A stretch of 64,000 nt of DNA from Heterostelium multicystogenum. Taxonomy: Eukaryota > Evosea > Eumycetozoa > Acytosteliales > Acytosteliaceae. The position numbers and the translations under genes were made by a program. Positions within the stretch are counted from its first letter, which is position 1; every line of letters starts with the position of its first letter. The stretch is taken from positions 1 to 64,000 of the forward strand of contig RCNN01000111.1 in assembly GCA_003667245.1 (NCBI GenBank). The letters run 5' to 3'. This document shows positions 1 to 11,295 of the stretch, in pieces. Below the pieces are notes generated by a model, which worked only from the letters and a program-made list of their open reading frames with translations, made no database searches and had not been told where the DNA came from.

Positions 1-259
1 TTTTTATTAAAGGAAATGAATCGTAATACTATACTGTTTATTTGGTCAACTATTTTTTAAATAAGTTTGTGATTACCAAACAAATCTACAAAATCAATAA
101 AAATAAATCTACATTCTTAACCATTTTGGTGAGAAACCTCCAAGTGTACATGCACAATATTATTATTCATTCACAAGCAAACAACATTTATTTATTTTTA
201 GTAATCATTTCTGATACATTGATCCAGTACTGTTGTTAGGTTGATTTTCTCATAACAAT

Positions 260-1473
260 TTAGTTGTGTTTTTTCTTCAACACAATTAGGTGGTGACATA
301 GTATTTGTGGGGACCACATAAACTTGTCAACAGTGAATTCAGTATCTTTAAGTAGTTTTAATCCAATCACTTGTTTTCTTTCTTTACCATCGAACACCTG
401 TAGCATTACTAATATCATATCATGCTGGTTAGTCATTGGGCAATACCTGTCGAAAGAGGAGTAGCTACTTACAAATGTCCATTGATGCAAAATAGTTTTT
501 CATTCGCTTTAATACCATCATCTGGTATCAATTCAAACAGATGAACGGTACTATCAGGTTTCATACACTTCGCGCTATGGTTGACAATATCTTTTTGGCA
601 TTCTCGTCATCCCAGTTATGAAGGATAGATTTAATCACATAGCAGTCAGCTTCTGGCAACACTGTCAAAGAAATCTCCCACCCACTTCCACATATCTAGG
701 GTCTTTAGTTACTTCACGATCCATTTCTCTTAGGTTTTCTAATACTGTAGGTTGTTCAAAATTAATCATTTTCTTTTACACTTGGATATTGTTTCAATAT
801 TTCATGTGCCAAGCTTATGTAGTAATCATGTGTTAATATCATTATCATGATAACATTATTATTTGGACAATGCTTAACTTACACATTCCTTCAGAGCCAC
901 CAACATCACAAATAGTATCATAGTTTGAGTAGTTACCAAGTTTGGCAAGAGCTGGCACTACATGTAGAGTTTTGTTTGTCATCATTGAACTAAAAAGCGT
1001 TTTTCTTCTCTATTGTGTCTGTAGTATTCAAACAAAGTATCATAGTTGATGGCTTTAGAGACCTGGGGTCTTCCAGTTGTTAGTGTCTCATACAAGGTAG
1101 TCCATGCCCTGATGAAAGTTGGACTGCAGTTAAATGAGGGTTTCAATGCGAATCTGAGTATCAGCTAGAGCAATAGATAATTCACTGTGCTTAAATACAC
1201 CTGTTCATTTGGCACTCTCGGATAAGCCATTAATAGACAAATAGTGCATCACACGATACAAATAATCTTCATGGGGCCTCAACATTGGTTTTGCGATATC
1301 GGCGATTGATTTTCTTGGATTCGAAATCAAATCCAATATACTCTGCCAACTCTCAATTTTGCATATTGAATACAGACAAGCAAGCAGTCATTGAGTACCC
1401 ATTATAAGCATATGCCCGATATTTAATTAAAGATCGACAGGAGATTTAAAGTTTGTTTTCCTTCTTTTTCCAT
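260..1473 (-). pseudogene. Decayed O-methyltransferase (first copy of array)
   Basis: A degraded member of the SAM-dependent O-methyltransferase family found again four times to the right. Recognisable pieces, read on the minus strand, are a Met-initiated N-terminus near 1473, the SAM-binding motif [13 protein letters not shown] around 885-930 followed by a GT donor, the catalytic-His segment ILHNWDDENAKKIL around 575-640, and a C-terminal exon ending at 260. The pieces fall in several frames. In-frame stops occur in the N-terminal third and after the catalytic segment, and the segment before the catalytic His is also scrambled. The damage is much heavier than in the other copies, so I call this a true pseudogene rather than a sequencing problem. 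It resembles the 9.5-10.7 kb copy more than the three middle copies. Confidence 0.75.
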
Positions 1474-2811
1474 TATAGTTATTAATTAATTAATTATATT
1501 ATCAACTCTATTTTGTGTCTATAAGATAATAAATCCAGAAGGGTAATAATAATAATATTTGTTTATACAACGATAATTCATGATAATCAAATGAATAATT
1601 AATGTAAAATAACAAAAATATAGGAAATCTAATTTTAGTAGTGGTATTATATGTTTGTTTATTTTTTATTTGTTGTTGTCGAATGTATGATCTTTATTGT
1701 AATTGTTTGGCAGTTGGTGTGTATAACAACTCATTAGAAGATTATGAGATAGTTAGTTGTAAATATTACAACATCATCTAAAGATTAATTAATTATAATA
1801 GTTTAATTTATTTAACATGTAGATTTTGAATTTATTATACAACATTAATGGTGGTTGTTTCTTTAAAGAAATAATGTAGATATAATTCATTAATTCAGTT
1901 TAAATAACGGATAACGAATTAATATGTTTTGACAATGTAGGACTGTTGATAATCTAATATCTACAAAACGAAAGGTGTATCATCAAATCGTTGTTTCCAC
2001 TGCGCCTTTGTTCTTTCTTTAATTTTGCTATATCAAGATTATTAATATTCATTTGTTAATAACTACGATATCCATTAATAACTATTGGATGAGTATAAAA
2101 TCTATAGTGATATTAATATAAATGTGAACAGATAATTGTTATTAATATTACAATATCACTTTTTTAACAAAAAAATAAAGAGGTTGTCAAAATTGTTGTG
2201 TGAAAACAGGTTCTTATTACTCTAAGAGATACATATATACATACACACACAATGTAACATGGACATACACACCTATACATAGACAATCAATATTTTAACT
2301 TAAATAAAATATTCATTCAAAATATAGAATGACAATTAGTTTAGATTTATAATATACTTTTAAGTAGATTAGATTTAATATAATTGTTTTAGTATATTTA
2401 AGATATTATTTTGAAAGTTAACTGCTATAATAAAATACTAATAATAATAGAAGATATAATAAATATAGTACATTATGCAAAATGGAATTTGCATTTATAT
2501 TTAGCATAGCCAAACAATACATTGATAAAAAGTTCAATTAAGGATAATGGATAGTTGCAATATATGTTCCCTTCCTATTAGAAAGAAAAAATATTACTGA
2601 ATGGTACAAGCATACTGAAAAACAAATATTTTATATGTTCAAAATGTTTTAACTCAGGTGCCCAAAAAGTCCAGAAAATAGCATTTATTCTTTAGAAACC
2701 AGTTTGTATTTTAAATTTTCTTTCATTGATGTTATATATGTTCTAACATGATACACTTTCTATAAAAATAATGATATATATCTATTCTATTAATTTTTAT
2801 TATTACCCAAT
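1474..2811. other. Non-coding AT-rich spacer
   Basis: No supported gene. The sequence is AT-rich with T/A runs, an ACACAC-type stretch near 2235 and no codon-biased open frame. Confidence 0.6.
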
Positions 2812-2969
2812 AGAATCTGATTATGGATACTTTTATTAACTATGTATTCAGTGATCAATGAAATAAATTACCTGTAGGGAGAATCCAGCCAGTATGACTG
2901 TACCTCATTACAAGAATATTTTGATTTCCTTTATCGTGTTTGTTTCATTTTTTGATAAAAACAATGATG
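2812..2969. repeat. Direct repeat copy A (OMT 3' end duplicate)
   Basis: About 155 bp that recurs, with scattered substitutions and small indels, at 4254-4409. It starts at TAGAATCTGATTATGGATA and ends at ..GATAAAAACAATGATG. The right-hand copy contains the stop codon and last codons of the second O-methyltransferase gene, so this copy is a detached duplicate of that gene's 3' end and downstream region. Confidence 0.85.
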
Positions 2970-2983
2970 GTCTCCAAATGACC

Positions 2984-3800
2984 TCATGTGGTCCTGAAGA
3001 TCGTAAAAACTTGACTGTCGTAGCGATCAAATAACTCCACGATCTGGTTGACCACTGACTGAGCTTCCTTGATCTTGTTGCACTGAAGAAGGTCCACCAG
3101 TCGACGAAACAGTGCAGCCAAATCGATCTCCAGTTTGATGAACAGGGTCAGGGTCAGCTTGAGCTTCTCGTGTTCCTTGTTGTGGAGGTTGCTGAGGATC
3201 TCACACATCTTCTTGTGTGTAACGTAGTGGCGCTCGTTGAGGATGTGCAGCTCCTGTATATAGCTCTTGGTTTGGTCGATGACCGTCGATCTGTTCTTGA
3301 TTGGACCAAGATCAAGGACATGAGTATAGTAGGATCGGATGGCCTCCAAGCTGCCACACATAAGGAACACATTGGTGCGGTACATCACGGCAACTTGCAA
3401 GTCCTCAGGTGAGCCCATCTGCTTGATCACTGCGGAGAGTGCATCTGTCAGTGGGTATGATTGCATTGTTGATATTTGAGAGAGTGTGGCAGTCTTTGAG
3501 GTCCTGAGGAAGGAGACCTCCTACAGCACCGGCTTGAGTGTGTATGTTTAGTATTGAATGAAGACATTGCCAAGATGTTATTGTTACTTACAAGTTTCAG
3601 AGTCTTTGATCATCTTCATGAGGTAGTTGTCGAGTTGATCGAGAGTGGCGAGCATTCTCTGGACCGTAGCTATCATTGATGAAGGGTGCCTTCTTCTCTT
3701 GGTTCTCCAGAATGTCTTTGCACTTTTGCTTGTCATGAGCAGAAAGGACGAGAGGCGTTGATGGCTTGAAGAGCCAGAGTGATGGGATCAGCCATGGAGA
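2984..3800 (-). pseudogene. Broken gene fragment, unrecognised helical protein
   Basis: A coding-like segment of higher GC than its surroundings, in the same orientation as the O-methyltransferases but unrelated to them. It starts at MADPITLALQAINAS near 3795, hits a stop through a one-base break near 3745, shifts frame again near 3655, and has a plausible intron (GTAAGT..CTGTAG, about 3520-3600). It then continues as 160 residues from MQSYPLTDALSAVIKQMG, rich in Leu, Glu and Lys and predicted helical (BAR- or TPR-like is a guess only). I do not recognise the family. It lies between two direct repeats of O-methyltransferase 3' sequence, which suggests insertion or local rearrangement. It may also be a real gene with sequence errors. 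The 5' limit is unclear because higher-GC sequence continues to about 4200. Confidence 0.5.
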
Positions 3801-4253
3801 CAAAATGATGCTGTTGATAAATTTGAAATAATAAATGCTAACGATGTTAAGTGAGAGGAAGTATTTGTAGTAGTTGTTATTGATAATGAGGTTGAACAAT
3901 GAATGGTTGTTCACCATCACACAGGGAGTGGTGAAGATGACCTACAAGTCCAAAAATGGTAAATTCCAAAAAGAGGTCACCCAATTCTTTTTTGTTCATT
4001 AGAAAACAAGAATGACAGACCCCACATCACCAGATTAGGTCACAGCAATATCAAACAAGCTGATATGAGGTAACAAGGGCAGGGAAGAAGGTCCTCCTCA
4101 ACACACCACAAGGCAACGCAGTCAAGACGTCCAATCATGTAAGATGGAAAGCTTGATCCCGGGTGATGGTTCTACAATAGCGATTTGTTTATTGGACTCT
4201 GAAAGATCTCATTTGAAGATGTTTTTTGGGGGTCTTATAAAACAGATTAAGAA
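3801..4253. other. Spacer with unexplained higher-GC sequence
   Basis: Lies upstream of the broken fragment. About 3930-4200 is less AT-rich than normal spacers here (for example GATCCCGGGTGATGG near 4157), but I find no continuous reading frame. It may hold further broken exons of the same fragment. Confidence 0.3.
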
Positions 4254-4409
4254 TAGAATCTGATTATGGATATTTTATTAACTATTTATTCAGTGATCAA
4301 TGAAATAAATTACCTGTAAGGAGAATCCAGCCAGTATGACTGAAGCTCATTCAAGAAATTTTTTGTTTAGTTTATAGTTTTTGTTCATTTTTTTGATAAA
4401 ACAATGATG
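4254..4409. repeat. Direct repeat copy B (overlaps OMT stop codon)
   Basis: Partner of the repeat at 2812-2969. Its right end covers the last codons and stop (4385) of the next O-methyltransferase gene, so this is the resident copy. Confidence 0.85.
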
Positions 4410-5579
4410 CTTTGGCAGTGGAGTGCTTTTGATAAGATAATTTCGTCAATTTGGAAAGGTGTTCCCGAAACTAGATTTTCCCAATCTTTCATTGTTCGTT
4501 CCTTTGAATTGAATAGCTGCATCATTACTGTGTTTTTAATTTGTTAAAACAAATATTAAGGGTAGATTAAATTAGATGATACTTACAAAGATTTAATGCT
4601 GCCAAATATATTTCATTTCCTGGTACCTTGTCATCTTTAATGAGTTCAATAATATGAACTTTTCCATTTGGTTTAATTGATTTCGAAATTGTTCTTAATA
4701 TTTCTTTACTTTTATCATTGTCCCAATCATGAAGGATAGATTTTAAAAATGTAACAGTCAGCAGCGGGAACACTTTCAAAAAAGTTACCTGGACATTGTA
4801 CATATCTTGGATCACGATATATATTTCTATTTTCCTCTTCAAGGTTATCAAATACTTGTTTGAGATCGAAATTAATTCCTTGTTTAATGGAGGAATTTCT
4901 TTTAAGAATCTCAGATATCAAACTATATTGTTGATAGAATTTTGAAAATATTTAGAAGTTACACAAGATTTCATCCAATATCTAGCTACTTACATTCCTT
5001 GTGAACCACCTATATCACATACTGTTTCGAAATGAGAATAATCAGCAGACTCCAAGATGTGGGGAATTCTTTTAGATATAATTCCAGTCATTCCCTTTGG
5101 AGAAGATATTGTTTTCTTCTTCATTGTTCTTTAGGAATTCCCAAAATGATGAAGACTTTAATGAAGTTTGATATTGTGATGATCCAAGTCTGACACTCTC
5201 TGGAAGTGATTCAAAACATCGATAATGTGACATGGAATTAATTATTAGAGCTTCATCTTTTACATGAGGGTCTGCCAAAGTTAAAGATAATTCATTGTGT
5301 TTGTAAACATTATTTGGAAGTTCTTCATAGAAACCACAGGTAGCAAGATAATGAAGAACAATTTGAAGATATTCTGCATTTACACCAACTTCCTCTGCAA
5401 TTTCGGCTACTGATTTCTTTTGAATCAAGTGTTTCACCAATCACTGCTGAAATATTGAATTTTGAAACAGTAGTAATGCATGATGACATCATATATCCTC
5501 TATATAAGATATCTTGGAACTTGACTACATCTTCATATTTAGAGACATAATGTTTTTTGGGAGGTGATAAACTGTCCAT
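4385..5579 (-). CDS. O-methyltransferase, array copy 2
   Basis: Plant-type (family 2, COMT-like) SAM-dependent O-methyltransferase. Such enzymes methylate hydroxyls of small aromatics; dictyostelids use one for the last step of DIF-1 synthesis. Three coding blocks are seen. The first (5579 to about 4990) holds the dimerisation/winged-helix region and ends with SAM motif VCDIGGSQGM, interrupted by a GTAAGT intron. The second starts near ISEILKRN and includes GNFFESVPAADCYIF and the catalytic-His motif ILHDWDNDKSKEIL. After a second intron the last block ends in LHCQSIIVLSKK. Single-base breaks occur at about 5421 (an extra T in a T run), 5097 and 4745; each has the normal length in at least one sister gene, which suggests sequence error or very recent decay. 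Substrate unknown. Confidence 0.8.
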
Positions 5580-6036
5580 TATATTTTTAATACAGTTATT
5601 TAACAGATATATAAATATATTAATTATAATAGATTATCAATTAATGGTTTAATTTCAACAAAAAAAATAATTGAGTTTAAATATTTTTAAACTGAACTAA
5701 ATCACCAAATGATCAATCTTCTAAAAATAAAAATGAACATTCTAAGTAGTTGATCTAAATATAAAATTAAATTTGTGTGGTGGTTCATAGGAATAAAAAC
5801 AAGTTAAAATAGATTATGAAAAGACAACTTGTACAATACAGTGGTTATTGTAACATGTGTTGAATTCAAAATAGAAAAATATTATTGGAAAGAAAATATA
5901 TTTATAAAATATTATAAATACTAATACATTAAATAAAAGAAATCTAATTTATTTTTTTTTATGATTTGACATCTTTTTTGATAAAGCTGCAGTGGAATGT
6001 GATGAGAAATAATCTTGGTTTTCAACTGCATTCATT
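5580..6036. other. Spacer between OMT copies 2 and 3
   Basis: AT-rich. It would hold the copy 2 promoter and the copy 3 3' UTR; no gene seen. Confidence 0.6.
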
Positions 6037-7221
6037 TCATTTAATTGATAATACTATAGTATTTTGACAGTGGAGTGCTTTGGACAAGAAAATTTTTTTC
6101 AATTTTGAATGGAGTATCTGAAACTAGATTTTCCCAATCTTTCATTGTTCTTTCCTTTGAATTGAATAACTGCATCATTGCTTTTCTATTGGTTAATAGA
6201 TATTATTGAAAATTAATAAAAAAAGTAATACATACTTAGATCATAGGCTGCCAAATATATTTCATTTCCTGGTACCTTGTCATCTTTAATGAGTTCAATA
6301 ATATGAAACTTTTCCATTTGGTTTAATGGATTTAGAAATAGTTCTTAATATTTCTTTACTTTTCTCATCATCCCAATCATGGAGAAATCCATCTCAATGT
6401 GTAACAATCAGCAGGAGGTACTTTGTCAAAGAAGTTACCAGGGCATTGTACATATCTTGGATCACGATATATATTTCTATTTTCCTCTTCAAGGTTATCA
6501 AATACTTGTTTGAGATCGAAATTAATTCCTTGTTTAATGGAAGGATTTCTTTTTAGAATCTCAGATATCAAACTATATTGTTGATAGAATATTGTAAATA
6601 TTTAGAAGTTAATTTCATCTAAGAATTATTTACTTACATTCCTTGTGAACCACCTATATCACATACTGTTTCAAATTGAGAATAATCAGCAGACTCCAAG
6701 ATGTGAGATAATCTTTTTGATATTTTTGCAGTCATTCCTTTTGAGAATATATAATGTTCATGTTCATCTCTATCTAGGAATTCCCAAAATGATGAAGACT
6801 TTAATGAAGTTTGATATTGTGATGATCCAAGTCTAACACTCTCTGGAAGTGATTCAAAACATCGATAATGTGACATGGAATTAATTAATAGTGCTTCGTC
6901 TTTTACATTAGGATCCGCCAAAGTTAATGACAAATCATTGTGTTTGTAAACATTATTTGGAAGTTCTTCATAGAATCCACAGGTAGCAAGATAATGAAGA
7001 ACAATTTGAAGATATTCAGCATTTACCCCTACTTCCTTTGCAATTTCAGTCACTGATTTCTTTGAATCAAGTGTTTCACCAATCACTGCTGAAATATTGA
7101 ATTTAGCAACGGTTGTGAGACATGATGAAAGCTGATATCCTTTGAATAGAATATCTTGAAACTTGACAGCGTCTTCATATTTAGAAACATAGGGCTTCTT
7201 AAGTGGAACTATACTATCCAT
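6037..7221 (-). CDS. O-methyltransferase, array copy 3
   Basis: Sister of copy 2 with the same three-block structure. The first block is intact over 195 residues, from MDSIVPLKKPYVSKYED to the SAM motif ETVCDIGGSQGM. Block two (about 6260-6590) is almost identical in DNA to copy 2 (about 4790-4930), and the identity runs on into the upstream intron, so gene conversion or a recent duplication is likely. The coding frame is broken before the catalytic His (about 6395, where the KSILHDW-type sequence is scrambled) and in the last exon near 6095 within an A/T run. The end LHCQ..VLSIK is otherwise normal. The substrate is not deducible, and it may be an expressed gene with consensus errors. Confidence 0.8.
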
Positions 7222-7760
7222 AGTATTTTTTATTAAAGTAAATTAATTTAGAAATGCAAACAAGAAATGTTTATATGAGTTTAAACAGAGCAAAAATTTT
7301 CAATTTATATGTTGAATGGGAAATATCTGAAAATTCCGGAAGATCATTCTACCAATCAAAATATATTAATATTGCAATAAGAATGTATTTATAGATTACC
7401 TATCAAATACTAAATGAGAGGAGAGTGTGTGGTAAGTTCTACTTCCAGAATCTATACATTTTTGTTTTTATTAATACATTACCACATTCATGGTTTGTTA
7501 TTAGTTTTACAAAAATGGGGTATACTTTATCAGCAAACAATCTTGAATTACTTTTGTGCTTTTCATTTTTTTAAGTGATTACCATGAATCATTTCATTGT
7601 GATTCCTTTCGAAGATGTATTGATTTTAATGACAATAATATTTTATTTAATTTTCTTGTAATAATATATATAAAATTTAAATAGAACCTCACAATAGTTT
7701 ACCATTCTTTTATTTAATGATGTTATTCCCTCATTTTCTCTAAAGAAATTTAAGGGTGAA
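7222..7760. other. Spacer between OMT copies 3 and 4
   Basis: AT-rich with no gene-like frame; expected to hold the copy 3 promoter. Confidence 0.6.
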
Positions 7761-8976
7761 TCAGTAAGTTTTTGATAAAATTATGATATTCCTTGAGTGA
7801 AGTTCTTTAGACAAGATAATTTTGTCAATTTTGAAAGGTGTTCCCTGAAATAAGAAGTTCCCAATCTTCAGTAGTTCTTTCTTTTGAATTGAATAACTGC
7901 ATCATAGCTTTTCTATTAGTTAGTAATAATTCTAATGGTTAATGTAAAAAGTTATACATACTAAGATCAAAAGCTGCCAAATATATTTCATTTCCTGGTA
8001 CCTTGTCATCTTAATAAGTTCAATAATATGAACTTTTCCATTTGGTTTTATTGATTTCGATATGTTATTTAATATTACCTTACATTTCTCATCATCCCAA
8101 TCATGAAGGATTGACTGTAAAATATAACAATCAGCAGATGGAAACACTTTCAAAAAAGTTTACCTGGACATTCTTTATATCTTGGATCACGATATAATCT
8201 TAGATTTTCTTCTTCAAGGTTATAAAATACTTGTTTGAGATCGAAATTTATTCCTTGTTTAATGGAAGGATTTCTTTTTAGAATCTCAGATATCAAACTA
8301 TATTGTTGATAGAATTTTGTAAATATTATGAAAGCTTGTACAAAATTCTTTTAATAAAATACAATGATAAAATGAAACTGGAAAACTTACATTCCTTGTG
8401 AACCTCCAACATCACAAATAGTTTCAAATTGAGAATAATCTGTCATTGATAAAATGAGAGAATTTCCTCTGGTTGTCAAAGCAGTCATTCCTTTGGAGAA
8501 GATATAATTCTCTTCTTCATTGTTCTTTAGGAATTCCCAAAATGATGAAGACTTTAATGAAGTTTGATATTGTGATGATCCAAGTCTAACACTCTCTGGA
8601 AAGTGATTCAAAACATCGATAATGTGACTTGGCATTAATAAAAAGTGCTTCATCTTTTGCCACAGGATCTGTCAATGCCAAGGATATTTTTATTGTGTTT
8701 GTAAATACGATTTGGAAGTTCTTCATAGAAAACACATGTAGCAAGATAATGAAGAACAATTTGAAGATATTCAGCATTTACTCCTACTTCCTTTGCAATT
8801 TCAGTCACTGATTTCTTTGAATCAAGTGAATCTCCCAACACTGTTGATATAATGAATTTGGCAACAGTAGTAATACATGATGACATTATGTATCCTTTAT
8901 ATAGGAGATCGTGGAGACTTACAATATCTTCATAACTTGCAACATAAGGTGTTTTCTTTTCTACAATTTGGTCCAT
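7761..8976 (-). CDS. O-methyltransferase, array copy 4
   Basis: Third of the three close sisters. The N-terminus is [19 protein letters not shown], followed by the helical region [17 protein letters not shown], the segment [19 protein letters not shown] shared with copies 2 and 3, and the SAM motif [12 protein letters not shown] ending block one near 8390. Block two contains the catalytic motif [14 protein letters not shown], and block three (about 7761-7910) ends in NIIILSKTY. Frame breaks lie at about 8685, 8600, 8159, 8012 and 7845, mostly in homopolymers or where sister copies differ by one base. Compared with copies 2 and 3, the region before the SAM motif reads [18 protein letters not shown], closer to copy 5. 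It could be a mosaic of two array members. Confidence 0.78.
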
Positions 8977-9495
8977 TTTTTTAAAAATTCTTTAGGTTTC
9001 AAATAAAATCCAAACTATTTATATTGTTAACTATTTTAATAATATCATCATGGAATATTTTGTTGTACAATGGAAAATTGTGATTTTTTAATCTACAATA
9101 CTTGTCAGTATATCATAGAATCTCTTATTATATTTGGAATAAATCTATACAATGGAATAATGGTAACATATATGCTTAAAGTTCAAAATTGTATTTTATG
9201 AAAGTGGGTAAATAAAGGATTGTCATTTCAACTTGACCATAAAATTACTACATAAAAATAATGGCAATGGTCATGAAAAGATAATTCAAACACCCACTAT
9301 TAAAAAATGTATATGAGAAAATACTAATCGTATAGATTTACATAAAAAGAATTCATGAATGGATAATTAATTAATTAATTTCTATACTTCCCTATATAGA
9401 ATAAAGGGTAGCGTTTATTTTTTATAATTTTATATCACTCATCTAATACATTTTTGTTGATTTTTTGTTTGTCAGGTGGACCAGGCTTGAAAGAT
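8977..9495. other. Spacer between OMT copies 4 and 5
   Basis: AT-rich. It contains a TTAATTAATTAATT run near 9366; no gene seen. Confidence 0.6.
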
Positions 9496-10681
9496 TTATT
9501 TTAACGAAAGTACAATGATACTTTGGCAATGTGGTACTGGGCATAAAATATATCTTTCAATTTTGAATGAAGTTCCTTCTACTTACTTGTTCCCATTGAC
9601 TTCTAGTTCTTTCTTTTGAGTCACATAACTGTAACATTACTATATTTCAAGAATTTCAATGATTAATTAATATGTTTGAATTTCAATTTTGGATAGTAGT
9701 TTTACATACAGTGATCTAATGAATTTATATAAATTTCGTTGTCCTTTCTACCATCATCAACAATATATTCATTTAAATATATTTTACCATTTGGTTTGAT
9801 TGATTTTGAAATGGTTTCTAGAATCAATTTGCATTTGGCATCACTCCAATCATGGAGAATGGACTTCATGATATAACAATCTGCTGCAGGTACTGATTCA
9901 AAGAAATTTCCTGGACACTCTGAATATCTAGGATCAAGAAGAAGAAATTCCTCTAATGTTATCAATTTGATTATCAAATACTGATGGTTGGTCAAAGTTT
10001 ATAACTTTCTTAATGTTTTGGATGTGCTTTCAAAATCTGATTTAAGAAACTATTTTGAAGATTTAGTAATTAATGAGAAACTTCTTCATTGATTTAAACT
10101 TACATCCCTTGAGAACCACCAATATCACAAATGGTCTCGTATTTTGAGTAATCTCCTAGCTTTGCTAAAATTGGTGCTTGTCTAGTTGTTAAAGCAGTCA
10201 TTCCACGTGTAAATTCAATTTCATCTTGAGGATTATCTTTTAGGTAGTGCCATACAGATGGGTATTTCAAAGTCTTGGATACCATGGTAGTTCCAGCTTG
10301 GATGGTATCAGTCATTGATTCATAGCAACGGTAAAAAGAAATTTCCATTTTGCATAATACATTCATCCCTTACATTATTGTCGGCCAAAGCCAAAGATTT
10401 TCTATTATGCTTGTAAAACTCCTGGAGACACTTCGACATAGAAACCATTGAGTGAGAGGAACTTCATGGTTCTTCCCAAATATTCACTGCTCACACCAAT
10501 TTCTTTTGCAATATCATCAGATGATCTGCAAGTCTCTAGATCAAATCCTAGCTTTTCCGACACTCTCAACCTAGCGACTGCCAACAAATTTTCCTGATAT
10601 CTGATAGGAAACATAAGAATAATCTTGGAACTCACAGATATCATTATAATCAGCAACAAAAGTATTTTTATACTCTATCAT
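9496..10681 (-). CDS. O-methyltransferase, divergent array copy 5
   Basis: More divergent family member with the same exon plan. The start MIEYKNTFVADYND at 10681 aligns with the sister N-termini. The region SFYRCYESMTDTIQAGTTMV leads to YETICDIGGSQGM at about 10105, then an intron. Block two has PGNFFESVPAADCYIMKSIL and HDWSDAKCKLIL (catalytic His-Asp-Trp) and ends near 9710. Block three (about 9496-9640) ends HCQSIIVLSLK. Frame breaks lie near 10620, 10425, 10355 and 9575, plus one around 9960-10000. It differs from copies 2-4 in the putative substrate region ([20 protein letters not shown]), so a different acceptor is plausible. Confidence 0.78.
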
Positions 10682-11295
10682 CTTTTACTTATTACTCTAT
10701 TCTACTTTTAATATTATAAGATACTACTTCTCTTAATAATTTATTTTAGTTAATAATATATTATTATATATACTTTACTAATTTATTTTAGAAATATAGA
10801 TTTCTGCTATTTGCTATTATAATCTGAATTAATTAAGAGTTATATTTATGTTATTAATTAAACAGTATATATATCATTAGATCTACTTTTACACTAACAT
10901 GAACAATGTTAACCTTCAATTAATGGAATAATACACTACATTTACTTACTTATATGTATATTGAGTAACAATTGTATTCTTTAAATATTTATTTAACACT
11001 TGATATACATAGAGTGGTCAGATATATTTAATTCTTCTTCAGCTACTTCCTACTACCTAATTAATCAACCAACCAGCCAATCAACCAATCAACCTGTCAA
11101 ACAAAACTAGCATCAATCTTTACTTGATAAGAATATAAACATATATATAGATGTACACTGAGAACACACATTTTTAGTGTGAGGTGTGATACTCTTGAGA
11201 ATTAGTGGGTCATCTAACTAAATTATTCTTACATTTACATAGTAAGAGATTATATTTTTATCTATCTATACTTAGTATCTGATAACTTAGTAATA
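10682..11295. other. Divergent intergenic region (OMT 5 / mitochondrial carrier)
   Basis: Shared upstream region of two divergently transcribed genes. It is AT-rich with a CAACCAACCAGCCAATCAACC run near 11062-11090; no gene seen. Confidence 0.6.

Noticed and set aside
3170..3412. Plus-strand 80-codon frame
   Set aside because: Shadow of the minus-strand coding fragment.
4385..9000. Calling OMT copies 2-4 pseudogenes
   Set aside because: Breaks are single-base and the same kind occurs in essential genes nearby, so sequence error cannot be excluded.
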